A stretch of DNA of 37,318 nucleotides from Coriobacteriaceae bacterium (GCA_030525945.1 JAUNDT010000003.1:1-37318); one strand, 5' to 3'; numbered from the stretch's first letter, positions 27,243 through 34,673 are shown. The notes: generated by a model from the sequence alone, not told the origin. Program-made: numbers and translations.

Positions 27243-28163
27243 ATGGCCAACAAGATCTACCGCGGCGTTATCCCTCCGGTCGTCGTCCCCGACACCGAGG
27301 ACCGCAAGCTCGACGTCGCCTCGTTTGAGCGCAACATCAACCGCATGATCGACGCGGGCGTCGACGGCCTGTTCTTCCTGGGCTCCTCCGGCGAGGTCGT
27401 GTTCTCCACCGACGAGCGCCGCGACGAGGTCGTGCGTGAGGCTGTTCGTATCGTCGACCATCGCGTGCCCGTGTTCGTGGGCATCATCGACACCGAGACC
27501 GAGCGCGTGCTCGAGCATGGCCGCCGCGCCCAGGAGCTCGGCGCCGACGTCCTCGTGGCCACCTGCCCCTTCTATGCGCTGGGCGGCCTGGCTGAGGTCG
27601 AGGAGCACTTCCGCATCCTGCACGAGGAGCTCGACCTGCCGATCTTCGCCTACGACATCCCCGTGTGCGTGCACACCAAGCTCCCCTGGAAGCTCCTCGC
27701 CAAGCTCGGCGCCGAGGGCGTGCTCGCCGGCGTGAAGGACTCCTCCGGCGACGACATCTCCTTCCGCTACCTGTGCCAGGAGAACGAGAAGCTCGGCCAC
27801 CCCATGAGCCTGCTCACCGGCCACGAGATCGTGGTCGATGGCGCCTATCTCTCCGGTGCTGACGGCTCCGTGCCCGGCCTGGGCAACGTCGACCCCGAGG
27901 GTTACGTGCGCCAGTGGAAGGCCGCCGAGGTCGGCGACTGGGCCACGGTTAAGGTCGAGCAGGACAAGCTCAACGAGCTCTCCCACATCTTCGACTGCAC
28001 TGACGGTGTGCAGGGCTACGGTGCGGGCGTCGGCGCGTTCAAGACCGCGCTCATGCTCATGGGTGTGTTCGAGTCCAACCAGATGCTTCGCCCGGTCAAG
28101 AAGCTCGAGGGCAAGAACGTCGAGGCCATCCGCGAGATCCTCGCATCCAACGGCCTGCTCTAA
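27243..28163 (+). CDS. nanA: N-acetylneuraminate lyase-like aldolase (DapA/NanA superfamily)
   Basis: A 306-residue class I aldolase of the DHDPS/NAL superfamily. Here it probably splits N-acetylneuraminate into pyruvate and N-acetylmannosamine. Catalytic Tyr137 (FAYDIP) and Schiff-base Lys165 (AGVKDSSGD) fall at the same positions as in E. coli NanA, with the carboxylate-binding GSSGE at 47-51. The region that holds the Asp-Glu pair for the sugar tail in E. coli NanA reads LTGHEIV and appears one residue shorter, so substrate identity depends on context (nanK and nanE follow). ATG 27243 follows AAGGAG. The gene lies 12 bases ahead of nanK. Confidence 0.82.
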   Translation: MANKIYRGVIPPVVVPDTEDRKLDVASFERNINRMIDAGVDGLFFLGSSGEVVFSTDERRDEVVREAVRIVDHRVPVFVGIIDTETERVLEHGRRAQELGADVLVATCPFYALGGLAEVEEHFRILHEELDLPIFAYDIPVCVHTKLPWKLLAKLGAEGVLAGVKDSSGDDISFRYLCQENEKLGHPMSLLTGHEIVVDGAYLSGADGSVPGLGNVDPEGYVRQWKAAEVGDWATVKVEQDKLNELSHIFDCTDGVQGYGAGVGAFKTALMLMGVFESNQMLRPVKKLEGKNVEAIREILASNGLL

Positions 28164-28175
28164 GCGGAGGTAGTC

Positions 28176-29141
28176 ATGGCAGATACGCTCTACATCTGCT
28201 CCGTCGATATCGGCGGAACCAAAATCGCCTGCGCCATCATGGAGTACCCCGCCGACGGCTCGCGTCCCCATGCGGTGTACAGCGCCGAGATCCCCACGAA
28301 CGCTAAGGACGGCGGGGAGACGGTCTACGCTCGCATCGAAGGCGCGATTCGCGAGGCGATCGCCTCCGATCCCAGCCGCGAGGTGCTTGGCGTAGGCGTT
28401 GCCGCTGCCGGCGTGGTTGATCCCAAGACGGGCTCCATTGCGTACGCGAACGAGATTATGCCCGGCTGGAGCGGCATCGAGCTCGGCCCGCGTCTTCGCG
28501 AGGCGCTGGGTATTCCCGTCGCCGTCGTGGGCGACGTGCAGGCGCATGCCCTGGGTGAGGCGCATTGGGGCACGGGCCGCGGACGCTACTCCGTGCTGTG
28601 CCTCGGTATTGGCACGGGCATCGGCGGCGCGTACGTCGAGGACGGCCGCGTGATGCGCGGCTTCCACGGCGCTGCGGGCCATATGGGCCATATCGAGTGC
28701 ACGGCCGCCGCCGGGATCCCCTGCGCATGCGGGCGCTCCGGCCATCTTGAGTCTGTTGCCTCGGGCACCTCGATCGGCCGCATGTTCGACGAGCGGTACG
28801 GCCGCGTTGACGAGAGCCGTCCTTCGGTCGGCCGCGATGTCAACGACCTGTGCCGTGGCGGGGACGAGCGCGGCATCGATGTGATCCACGATGCGGGCTT
28901 TGCGCTCGGCGCGAGTTTGGGTTCGCTGGCGAACATCCTCGACCCCGAGGTGATCGTGCTTTCGGGCGGTGTCATCCATCAGGGCCCGGATTGGCGCAGC
29001 GAGACCTGGAAGACGAGCGTGGCGGAGGGCTATGCGAGCCAGGCGCTCGACCCGCTGCTCGACACGCCGATTCTCATCGGCGAGCTTGAAGGCGATGCCC
29101 CGCTTATCGGCGCCGCCGAGAATCTTTTAGCGTCACTATAG
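28176..29141 (+). CDS. nanK: ROK-family kinase, probable N-acetylmannosamine kinase
   Basis: A 321-residue sugar kinase of the ROK family, expected to phosphorylate N-acetylmannosamine at O6. The phosphate-binding DIGGTK is at residues 11-16, with the second nucleotide segment GIGTGIGGAY. The zinc site is GHMGHIEC...CACGRSGHLE. The third cysteine of the usual CxCGxxGC is histidine, which could still bind metal. Its place between nanA and nanE favours ManNAc over glucose or GlcNAc. It has a GGAGG-type site from the nanA end and starts 12 bases after it, so the two are co-transcribed. Confidence 0.85.
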   Translation: MADTLYICSVDIGGTKIACAIMEYPADGSRPHAVYSAEIPTNAKDGGETVYARIEGAIREAIASDPSREVLGVGVAAAGVVDPKTGSIAYANEIMPGWSGIELGPRLREALGIPVAVVGDVQAHALGEAHWGTGRGRYSVLCLGIGTGIGGAYVEDGRVMRGFHGAAGHMGHIECTAAAGIPCACGRSGHLESVASGTSIGRMFDERYGRVDESRPSVGRDVNDLCRGGDERGIDVIHDAGFALGASLGSLANILDPEVIVLSGGVIHQGPDWRSETWKTSVAEGYASQALDPLLDTPILIGELEGDAPLIGAAENLLASL

Positions 29142-29154
29142 CCGGGCGGCTTTC

Positions 29155-29240
29155 CCAGGCACCCCACCTTGCCCTTCAATCGTCGGGCGCCGCACGCAAG
29201 GCGTGCGCCCTCCTCTTTCAGGGCAATCTGGGGCACCTGG
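29155..29240. repeat. Long imperfect hairpin between nanK and nanE
   Basis: Arms 29155-29175 and 29220-29240 pair at 17 of 21 positions. Inside, GGG and CGCACGC pair with GCGTGCG and CCC around an AAG loop, with a three-base bulge. The whole forms one stem-loop of 86 bases. Only a weak T-stretch is present, so it is not a typical terminator. Its 3' arm overlaps the first base block of the direct repeat at 29236. Confidence 0.8.
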
Positions 29241-29293
29241 AAAACCCGTTCATCAGGGTTGAGTCTTGGAAAGCCCGTTCATTCGGGTTGATT
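29236..29293 (+). repeat. Two abutting 29-base direct repeats before nanE
   Basis: Bases 29236-29264 and 29265-29293 agree at 24 of 29 positions. Each contains a small dyad (AACCC or AGCCC, then GGGTT). They lie 23 bases upstream of the nanE ATG, just before its AAGGAG site, and look like a tandem operator or a duplicated hairpin. Confidence 0.75.
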
Positions 29294-29315
29294 CGAAACC
29301 ATAAGGAGAACTTCA

Positions 29316-29996
29316 ATGAACCCGTTGATCGAGTCCCTCAAGGGCAAGCTCGTCGTGAGCGTGCAGGCGTATCCCGGCGAGCCTCTGCGCACGCCCGAGC
29401 ACATGGCGGCCATGAGCCGCGCTTGCGAGCTCGGCGGCGCCGCAGCCATCCGTTGCCAGGGCCTCTCCGACATCGCCGCCATCAAGGGCCGCGTGGAGAT
29501 TCCCGTTATCGGCCTGTGGAAGGACGGTCACGAGGGCGTGTACATCACCCCGACGCTGCGTCATGCCCGCGCTTGCGTGGCCGCCGGCGCCGATATCGTG
29601 GCAATCGACGCCACCGACCGCCCGCGTCCCGACGGCAAGACGCTTGAGGACACCGTCCGCCCCCTCAAGGAGGAGGGCGTTCTGCTCATGGCCGACTGCA
29701 TGACCATCGAGGACATCCGCCGCGCCGTCGAGCTCGGCTTCGACCTCGTGTCTACCACGCTTTCGCACAACAAGCCCGCCATCGAGACCACGCTGGACGA
29801 GGGCCCCGACCTGCCCCTGCTCCGCCAGGCGACCGCCGAGTTCCCCGATCTTCCCATCATCTGCGAGGGCCACGTGCACACGCCCGCCGAGGGCCGCGCC
29901 GCCATCGACGCCGGCGCGTGGGCCGTGGTCGTGGGAACCGCGATCACGCACCCCACGAGCCTCACGAGCTGGTTCAAGGCTGCCATCGAGGAGTAA
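29316..29996 (+). CDS. nanE: N-acetylmannosamine-6-phosphate 2-epimerase
   Basis: A 226-residue TIM-barrel enzyme that converts ManNAc-6-phosphate to GlcNAc-6-phosphate, the last dedicated step of sialic acid use. The family pattern is clear: MSRACELGGAAAIR near the start, the catalytic lysine segment GLWKDGHEGVYITPT, IDATDRPRP, and the C-terminal phosphate-binding loops ICEGHVHTPAEG and VVVGTAITHP. ATG 29316 follows ATAAGGAGAA. It is the most diagnostic gene of the cluster. NagA and NagB, needed to pass GlcNAc-6-P to fructose-6-phosphate, are not in the window. Confidence 0.93.
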   Translation: MNPLIESLKGKLVVSVQAYPGEPLRTPEHMAAMSRACELGGAAAIRCQGLSDIAAIKGRVEIPVIGLWKDGHEGVYITPTLRHARACVAAGADIVAIDATDRPRPDGKTLEDTVRPLKEEGVLLMADCMTIEDIRRAVELGFDLVSTTLSHNKPAIETTLDEGPDLPLLRQATAEFPDLPIICEGHVHTPAEGRAAIDAGAWAVVVGTAITHPTSLTSWFKAAIEE

Positions 29997-30011
29997 ACAC
30001 ACCTAATGGTA

Positions 30012-30081
30012 GGGGGTATATTCTCTCCGAGCGTGGTTTTCGCTGCGTTCCACAGAAACGCTCTACGAGAAGATATCCCCG
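30012..30081. repeat. Nested palindromic element C
   Basis: A 70-base inverted repeat. Outer arms of GGGGTATAT type pair with GATATCCCC. The core has CCGAGCGTGG and ACGCTCTACGAGAA, the same pattern as element A but with GAGCGT/ACGCTC where A has GGGCGT/ACGCCC. It begins 15 bases after the nanE stop. The 29997-30377 gap holds this element, a terminator, element D and the rapZ promoter, but no gene. Confidence 0.85.
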
Positions 30082-30107
30082 GCCTTAAGGTGCCATCACT
30101 GCCTTTT

Positions 30108-30148
30108 CATGCCCCATCTCGTCCGAGGTGGGGCATGCTTCATTTTGA
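30108..30148 (+). terminator. Intrinsic terminator downstream of nanE
   Basis: CATGCCCCA (30108-30116) pairs perfectly with TGGGGCATG (30129-30137), and CTCG/CGAG continues the stem inside. CTTCATTTT follows. It ends the sialic acid operon, between palindromic elements C and D. Confidence 0.82.
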
Positions 30149-30200
30149 GTTAGGCGGATGAACACACCGGATGAGTACCGATCGTGCAAAGACTCACGTA

Positions 30201-30290
30201 GCCCGGGGCGGGGGAGCACATTTCCGTAGAGCGTTTTGTGATGCCGAAGGCGAGCCACGCTCGAAGGAATTGTGCTCCCCCGAACCGGGC
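30201..30290. repeat. Nested palindromic element D (reverse of C)
   Basis: A 90-base inverted repeat. GCCCGG and GGGGGAGCACA arms (from 30201) pair with TGTGCTCCCCC and CCGGGC (to 30290), with a three-base internal loop on each side. Its core, on the minus strand, reads CTTCGAGCGTGG and AAACGCTCTACGG, matching C and, with stem changes, A and B. Confidence 0.88.
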
Positions 30291-30347
30291 GGACAAGACC
30301 GTATCCAAGGAATTGTCAGCAGTATCGGGCGCAGGGAGCTGAGTGGG

Positions 30348-30353
30348 TATACT
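30348..30353 (+). promoter_or_regulatory. -10 box for rapZ-yvcK-whiA
   Basis: TATACT (in GGGTATACTTG) lies 24 bases before the rapZ ATG. An AAGGAGG binding site follows at 30368-30374. No -35 is recognisable. Confidence 0.5.
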
Positions 30354-30377
30354 TGAACAACCGAGCAAGGAGGCCCC

Positions 30378-31298
30378 ATGGCAGACACGAACAAGATCAC
30401 CTCGGCGGAACTCGCCGACCGCGTGCCCGATGTCGTCATCATCACCGGCATGTCAGGCTCCGGGCGCACGCAGGCCATGCACGCGTTCGAGGACATGGGA
30501 TACTACTGCATCGACAACCTGCCCCCGAGCCTCATTTTGCAGCTCGCCGAGATCATCGGCATCAACACCGGCGTGGGCCGTCACCTCTGTGTGACGAGCG
30601 ATTTGCGCAGCCAAGGCCTGTTCGATGAGCTGCTCGACGCCATTCAAACGCTCGAGGAGCATGAGATGACCTGCAAGGTCGTCTTCCTCGAGGCCTCGGA
30701 CGAGGTGCTCATCCGCCGTTACAGCGAGAATCGCCGCCGTCACCCGCTCGCAACGCGTGGCGATACCACCGCGGACGCCATCCAGCGAGAGCGTATGGCG
30801 CTCGCCAGCATCCGCGACCGCGCCGACATGGTGATCGACACGAGCAGGATGCGAACCGCAACGCTGCGCAAGCGCCTGCAAACGGCCTTCTCGGAGGTCG
30901 CCGCCGAGCAGCTCATGGACGTGCACGTGTTCTCGTTCGGCTTCAAACACGGCATGCCCATCGAGGCGGACCTCATGATCGACGTCCGCTTTCTGCCCAA
31001 CCCCTTCTACGACCCGGAGATGCGCACGCTGACGGGGCTCGACGCCAAGGTGTCGGACTTTGTGCTCGAGCACCCCAAAACGCAGGAGTTCCTCGATGCG
31101 TGGTTCAGGCTGCTCGACGCGGTGATGCCCGGCTACATCGCCGAGGGAAAACCCCAGCTGTCCATCGCCGTGGGCTGCACCGGCGGGCAGCACCGCAGCG
31201 TCGCGATCGCGGAGGCAACGGGCCGGTACCTGGAGCGCCAGCATTATCACGTCGGCATTTCCCATCGCGATCTCGCTAAGGCGAATTTGAGGAGCTGA
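30378..31298 (+). CDS. rapZ: RapZ-family nucleotide-binding protein
   Basis: A 306-residue RapZ (YvcJ) protein. In Enterobacteria RapZ is an adaptor that delivers the GlmZ RNA to RNase E. In Gram-positives its role is less clear and may involve nucleotide or amino-sugar sensing. The P-loop is GMSGSGRT at 24-31, with Arg replacing Lys, as is common in actinobacterial members. YCIDNLPP follows, and a C-terminal domain has FSFGFKHGMP, DVRFLPNPFY and the GCTGGQHRSV motif. It is first in the rapZ-yvcK-whiA operon with only five bases before yvcK. ATG 30378 follows AAGGAGG. Confidence 0.93.
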   Translation: MADTNKITSAELADRVPDVVIITGMSGSGRTQAMHAFEDMGYYCIDNLPPSLILQLAEIIGINTGVGRHLCVTSDLRSQGLFDELLDAIQTLEEHEMTCKVVFLEASDEVLIRRYSENRRRHPLATRGDTTADAIQRERMALASIRDRADMVIDTSRMRTATLRKRLQTAFSEVAAEQLMDVHVFSFGFKHGMPIEADLMIDVRFLPNPFYDPEMRTLTGLDAKVSDFVLEHPKTQEFLDAWFRLLDAVMPGYIAEGKPQLSIAVGCTGGQHRSVAIAEATGRYLERQHYHVGISHRDLAKANLRS

Positions 31299-31303
31299 TC
31301 GGA

Positions 31304-32353
31304 ATGGCAGGGAGCTTGAAGGCGGTTTCCATCGGCGGGGGAACGGGGCAGCCTCGCCTCATCGCGGCGTTGCGCCTCATGGGCGCACACATCGATTCGG
31401 TCGTGGCCATGGCGGACGACGGCGGTTCCACGGGCCTGCTGCGGGAGCGGGAGCACATCGTTCCGCCGGGAGACGTGCGCAAATGCCTCTCGGCGCTCGC
31501 CGCCGACCCCGCCGCGCCGCTCGCGCGGGCCTTCGCGCATCGATTCCCCTATATTGACGACCACGCGCTCGGCAACCTGCTGCTCGTCGCCCTGGCCAAA
31601 GAGTCGGGCTCGTTTGAGGGCGCGATACGTACGTGCGAGCGGCTGCTCGATTGCATAGGCCGGGTGCACCCGTCCACGCTCGAGCTCGTGAGCCTGTCGG
31701 GCAAAACGAATGCCGGGGAGATCGTGCACGGCCAGGCGAATATCTCCTACGGCATGAAGACGTTCGGCGAGGTGTGGCTCGAGCCCGCCGACGCTCCCGC
31801 CAACCAGGCCGCGGTTGATGCGATTCTCGCTGCCGACCTGGTCGTCATGGGCCCCGGTTCCCTCTTCACGTCCATCGTTCCGAACCTGCTCGTCCCGGGC
31901 ATTCGCCAGGCGCTCATCGACACGCGCGCGACGCGCGTCTTCGTGTGCCCCAAGATCGATTCGCTGGGCGAGACGAGCGGAATGAGCGTTGCCGACCACG
32001 TGGAGGTACTTGCGCGCTGCGGGCTCAGGCATGCGCTCGACGCGGTGCTCGTCCATACTGGCGAGCAGCCCGAATTCGTGTACCCGTATGAAAAGCGCGC
32101 GTGGGAGATCACGGTTGCCAGGGCCGCTGCGGAGGCTGCGGGGGAGTGCGCCGCCCGCGTGGTGAGCGCGTCTGCCATCGAGGCCGCCAAGGGAGCCCCC
32201 TTCGGCCCCATCCGCGCGAACGAGGACGATCTGGACCGCATCCGCGCGATCGCCGGCCGCGTGCTCATCCGCGACTTCACCGGCACGTCCTCCTCGCCGG
32301 CGGTGCACGATGCGGGGCGTCTGGCTGCCGCGCTCACCGAGGTGATGCGATAA
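31304..32353 (+). CDS. yvcK: YvcK/CofD-like protein (gluconeogenesis factor)
   Basis: A 349-residue protein of the CofD superfamily. YvcK in Bacillus is needed for growth on gluconeogenic carbon and affects wall synthesis, and it binds UDP-sugars in some species. The N-terminal SIGGGTGQPRLI, VVAMADDGGSTG and PPGDVRKCL motifs are characteristic, as are VVMGPGSLFTSI and the LVPGI segment mid-protein. It follows rapZ by five bases and ends exactly at the whiA ATG (TAAATG). The usual actinobacterial order is kept. Confidence 0.93.
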   Translation: MAGSLKAVSIGGGTGQPRLIAALRLMGAHIDSVVAMADDGGSTGLLREREHIVPPGDVRKCLSALAADPAAPLARAFAHRFPYIDDHALGNLLLVALAKESGSFEGAIRTCERLLDCIGRVHPSTLELVSLSGKTNAGEIVHGQANISYGMKTFGEVWLEPADAPANQAAVDAILAADLVVMGPGSLFTSIVPNLLVPGIRQALIDTRATRVFVCPKIDSLGETSGMSVADHVEVLARCGLRHALDAVLVHTGEQPEFVYPYEKRAWEITVARAAAEAAGECAARVVSASAIEAAKGAPFGPIRANEDDLDRIRAIAGRVLIRDFTGTSSSPAVHDAGRLAAALTEVMR

Positions 32354-33301
32354 ATGTCGTTCACCGCTGAAGTCCGCGACGAGCTGGCCCGCTGCGCACC
32401 GGAATGCGCGTACTGCGACATCTCGACGCTCGCCGCCCTCGTGCGCGTGTGCGGCACGCTCTCGCTTTCGGGCCAGGGCGGCTACTGCCTGCAGGTCGCG
32501 ACCGAGACGGGCGCGGTCGCCCGTACGATGATCGAGCTCACGCACAAGATTCTCAAGCTCAAGACGAACCTGACGGTACGCCGTTCGATCCTGCATAAGG
32601 TGCGTAACTACCTCATCGTTTTGCCCGACCAGCCCGATTTGGAAAAGGCGCTGGTGCTCCTGGGCATTCTCGATCGGTCGGGCAGCCTGGTGGCGGGCGT
32701 CCCTCGCCATGTGGCGGCGCGCGCGTGCTGCCGGCGCGCCTTCGTGCGCGGCAGCCTCATCGCCGGCGGGTTCGTGGCGGACCCTCGCGGCGACTTCCAT
32801 TTGGAGATCGCGGTGCAAGGGGAGCAGTTCGCCCACGATTTGGCATCCCTGCTCGACGGCATGGGTGCGCGCGCCCGCGTCAACCCGCGCCGCGGGGCGT
32901 ATGCCGTCTACGTTAAGAGCGCCGACGATATCAAGCTGCTGCTCAGCAAGCTGGGCGCGCCGCGCGCGGTGGCCGAAATCGAGGAGGCTCGCGCGGTCAA
33001 GCACGTGAAGAACGAGGTGAACCGCCGGGTGAACGCCGAGCTCGCCAACCAGACGCGCAGTGCCGGCGCCGCCCAGCGTCAGCTCGAGCTCATCGCTGAA
33101 GTTGAGCGCCTGGGCCTGAGGCCGGGCCTGCCGCAGGTGCTCGAGGTGTTCTGCCGTCTGCGCGAGACGCACCCCGACCTGTCGTTGCGGGATTTGGGGG
33201 AGGTCGCGGACCCGCCGCTGTCCAAGTCGGCCCTGTACCATCGCGTGCTGCGCCTGGAGAAGATGGTTCAAGAGGCGGCGCAGCGCAACCAAACCGCCTA
33301 A
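32354..33301 (+). CDS. whiA: Sporulation/cell division regulator WhiA
   Basis: A 315-residue DNA-binding protein. WhiA joins a degenerate LAGLIDADG homing-endonuclease-like N-terminal domain, lacking nuclease function, to a C-terminal helix-turn-helix. In Streptomyces it controls sporulation septation; it is conserved in non-sporulating Gram-positives where it influences division. Markers are SFTAEVRDEL at the start, RRAFVRGSLIAGGFVADP mid-protein, NRRVNAELANQTRSA and LSLRDLGEVADPPLSKSALYHRVLRL in the HTH. The ATG directly follows the yvcK TAA. Confidence 0.94.
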   Translation: MSFTAEVRDELARCAPECAYCDISTLAALVRVCGTLSLSGQGGYCLQVATETGAVARTMIELTHKILKLKTNLTVRRSILHKVRNYLIVLPDQPDLEKALVLLGILDRSGSLVAGVPRHVAARACCRRAFVRGSLIAGGFVADPRGDFHLEIAVQGEQFAHDLASLLDGMGARARVNPRRGAYAVYVKSADDIKLLLSKLGAPRAVAEIEEARAVKHVKNEVNRRVNAELANQTRSAGAAQRQLELIAEVERLGLRPGLPQVLEVFCRLRETHPDLSLRDLGEVADPPLSKSALYHRVLRLEKMVQEAAQRNQTA

Positions 33302-33363
33302 CGTGACGGCGCGTTCACGATTGACTTTCAAGATAAAGCAAGGTCATGAGCCCTGTGGCAGAG

Positions 33364-33377
33364 TTGAAGCGTTTCAA
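33364..33377. promoter_or_regulatory. LacI-type palindrome upstream of gap
   Basis: TTGAAGCGTTTCAA is a 14-base near-perfect dyad (half-sites TTGAAGC and TTGAAAC) with a central CG, typical of LacI/GalR operators. It lies about 60 bases before the -10 box of gap in an unusually AT-rich intergenic stretch. Confidence 0.45.
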
Positions 33378-33433
33378 TAGGCGAGTTTTATCCGAAACTT
33401 CATAATCACGTGAAATAGCAAGCGGAAAACGGT

Positions 33434-33439
33434 TATATT
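33434..33439 (+). promoter_or_regulatory. -10 box for gap
   Basis: TATATT is preceded by GTGAAA at 33410-33415 (18-base spacer), a passable -35. It is the best-looking sigma-70-type promoter in the window and lies 74 bases before the gap ATG. Confidence 0.6.
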
Positions 33440-33453
33440 TGGTGAGTGGTTAG

Positions 33454-33507
33454 TTTTCGGACTTCAACGGCGGGCAGGGAGCCCGCGGGAAGTCCACCGA
33501 AAGGAGA
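33454..33507 (+). promoter_or_regulatory. Structured gap leader overlapping the ribosome binding site
   Basis: GGACTTC (33459-33465) pairs with GAAGTCC (33489-33495), and GCGGGC pairs with GCCCGC inside. TTTTC (33454-33458) can also pair with GAAA (33499-33502), which adjoins the AAGGAG site. The fold could limit access to the gap start. Confidence 0.55.
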
Positions 33508-33512
33508 CACAC

Positions 33513-34538
33513 ATGGCAGTTAAGGTTGCTATCAACGGCTTCGGTCGTATCGGCCGTCTGGCTTTCCGTCAGATGTTCGGTCACGAGGGTTCCGAGATCG
33601 TCGCCATCAACGACCTCACCTCTCCCGACATGCTCGCGTACCTGCTGAAGTACGACTCCACGCAGGGCAACTACTCCCGTGATCACGAGATCAGCTCCAC
33701 CGAGGACTCCATCATCGTCGACGGCAAGGAGATCAAGATCTACAAGGAGGCCGACGCCAACAACCTGCCTTGGGGCGACCTCGACGTCGACGTCGTGCTC
33801 GAGTGCACCGGCTTCTACACCTCCAAGGAGAAGGCTCAGGCCCACATCAACGCTGGCGCCAAGAAGGTCGTCATCTCCGCTCCTGCGGGCAACGATCTCC
33901 CGACCATCGTCTACAACGTCAACCATGAGACGCTGACCGCTGAGGACAACATCATCTCCGCGGCTTCCTGCACCACCAACTGCCTCGCCCCGATGGCCAA
34001 GGGCCTGAACGACTTCGCCCCCATCGTGTCCGGCATCATGACCACCATCCACGCCTGGACCGGCGACCAGATGGCTCTCGACGGCCCGCAGCGCAAGGGC
34101 GACAAGCGTCGTTCCCGCGCCTGCGCCGTGAACATCGTCCCCAACAGCACCGGCGCTGCCAAGGCCATCGGCCTGGTTCTCCCGGAGCTCAACGGCAAGC
34201 TCATCGGTGCCGCCCAGCGCGTTCCTACGCCGACCGGCTCCCTCACCAACCTCTACGCCGTTGTTGACAAGGTCGTCACCAAGGACGAGGTCAACGCCGC
34301 TATGAAGGCTTACGCTGCCACCATCTCCGAGACCTTCGGCTACAACGAGGACGAGATCGTCTCCACCGACATCATCGGCGAGACCCACGGCTCCATCTTC
34401 GACGCCACCCAGACCATGTGCTCTGACCTCGGCAACGGCCAGACCCTGGTGCAGGTTGTTTCTTGGTACGACAACGAGAACTCCTACACCTCCCAGATGG
34501 TCCGCACCATCAAGTACTTCGAGAAGTTCGTCGCCTAA
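33513..34538 (+). CDS. gap: Glyceraldehyde-3-phosphate dehydrogenase, type I
   Basis: This enzyme oxidises and phosphorylates glyceraldehyde-3-phosphate to 1,3-bisphosphoglycerate, reducing NAD+. The 341 residues have the N-terminal NGFGRIGRL, an Asp after Asn in AINDLTS favouring NAD over NADP, catalytic Cys153 in SCTTNC, and the usual C-terminal SWYDNE. The gene has its own promoter and a folded leader, and is followed by a terminator and then pgk. Codon bias is extreme, as expected for high expression. ATG 33513 follows AAAGGAG. It opens the glycolytic run gap-pgk-tpiA-gpmI. Confidence 0.97.
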   Translation: MAVKVAINGFGRIGRLAFRQMFGHEGSEIVAINDLTSPDMLAYLLKYDSTQGNYSRDHEISSTEDSIIVDGKEIKIYKEADANNLPWGDLDVDVVLECTGFYTSKEKAQAHINAGAKKVVISAPAGNDLPTIVYNVNHETLTAEDNIISAASCTTNCLAPMAKGLNDFAPIVSGIMTTIHAWTGDQMALDGPQRKGDKRRSRACAVNIVPNSTGAAKAIGLVLPELNGKLIGAAQRVPTPTGSLTNLYAVVDKVVTKDEVNAAMKAYAATISETFGYNEDEIVSTDIIGETHGSIFDATQTMCSDLGNGQTLVQVVSWYDNENSYTSQMVRTIKYFEKFVA

Positions 34539-34579
34539 GTTGCGCGAGTTCACTCGTAGCTAGACCAAGCGTCTAAAGG

Positions 34580-34623
34580 AGGGCGCGGCCTCACGGCGTA
34601 TGCCCGGGGTCGCGCCCTTTTTA
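34580..34623 (+). terminator. Terminator after gap
   Basis: AGGGCGCG (34580-34587) pairs with CGCGCCCT (34611-34618), with an imperfect extension, followed by a TTTTT run (34618-34622). It may be partial, since pgk follows. Confidence 0.78.
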
Positions 34624-34625
34624 GC

Positions 34626-34658
34626 GCGCGCGAGTACGGATGCTCGCGCGCATATACT
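34626..34658 (+). promoter_or_regulatory. Hairpin and TATACT box directly before pgk
   Basis: GCGCGCGAG (34626-34634) pairs with CTCGCGCGC (34643-34651), and TATACT follows at 34653-34658. If this is a -10 box, transcription would start only about eight bases from the pgk ATG and within its GAAAGGA site, giving an almost leaderless mRNA. The box may be fortuitous. Confidence 0.35.
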
Positions 34659-34673
34659 CAGAAAGGATTGGAC

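Noticed and set aside
29236..29293. Possible CRISPR repeats
   Set aside because: There are only two units, they abut without spacers, and no cas genes are near.
31247..33331. A 694-codon open frame antisense to yvcK and whiA
   Set aside because: Shadow of two well-identified genes; no recognisable domain.
33406..33413. TCACGTGA palindrome near the gap promoter
   Set aside because: An eight-base dyad is expected by chance at this frequency, and it does not extend further.
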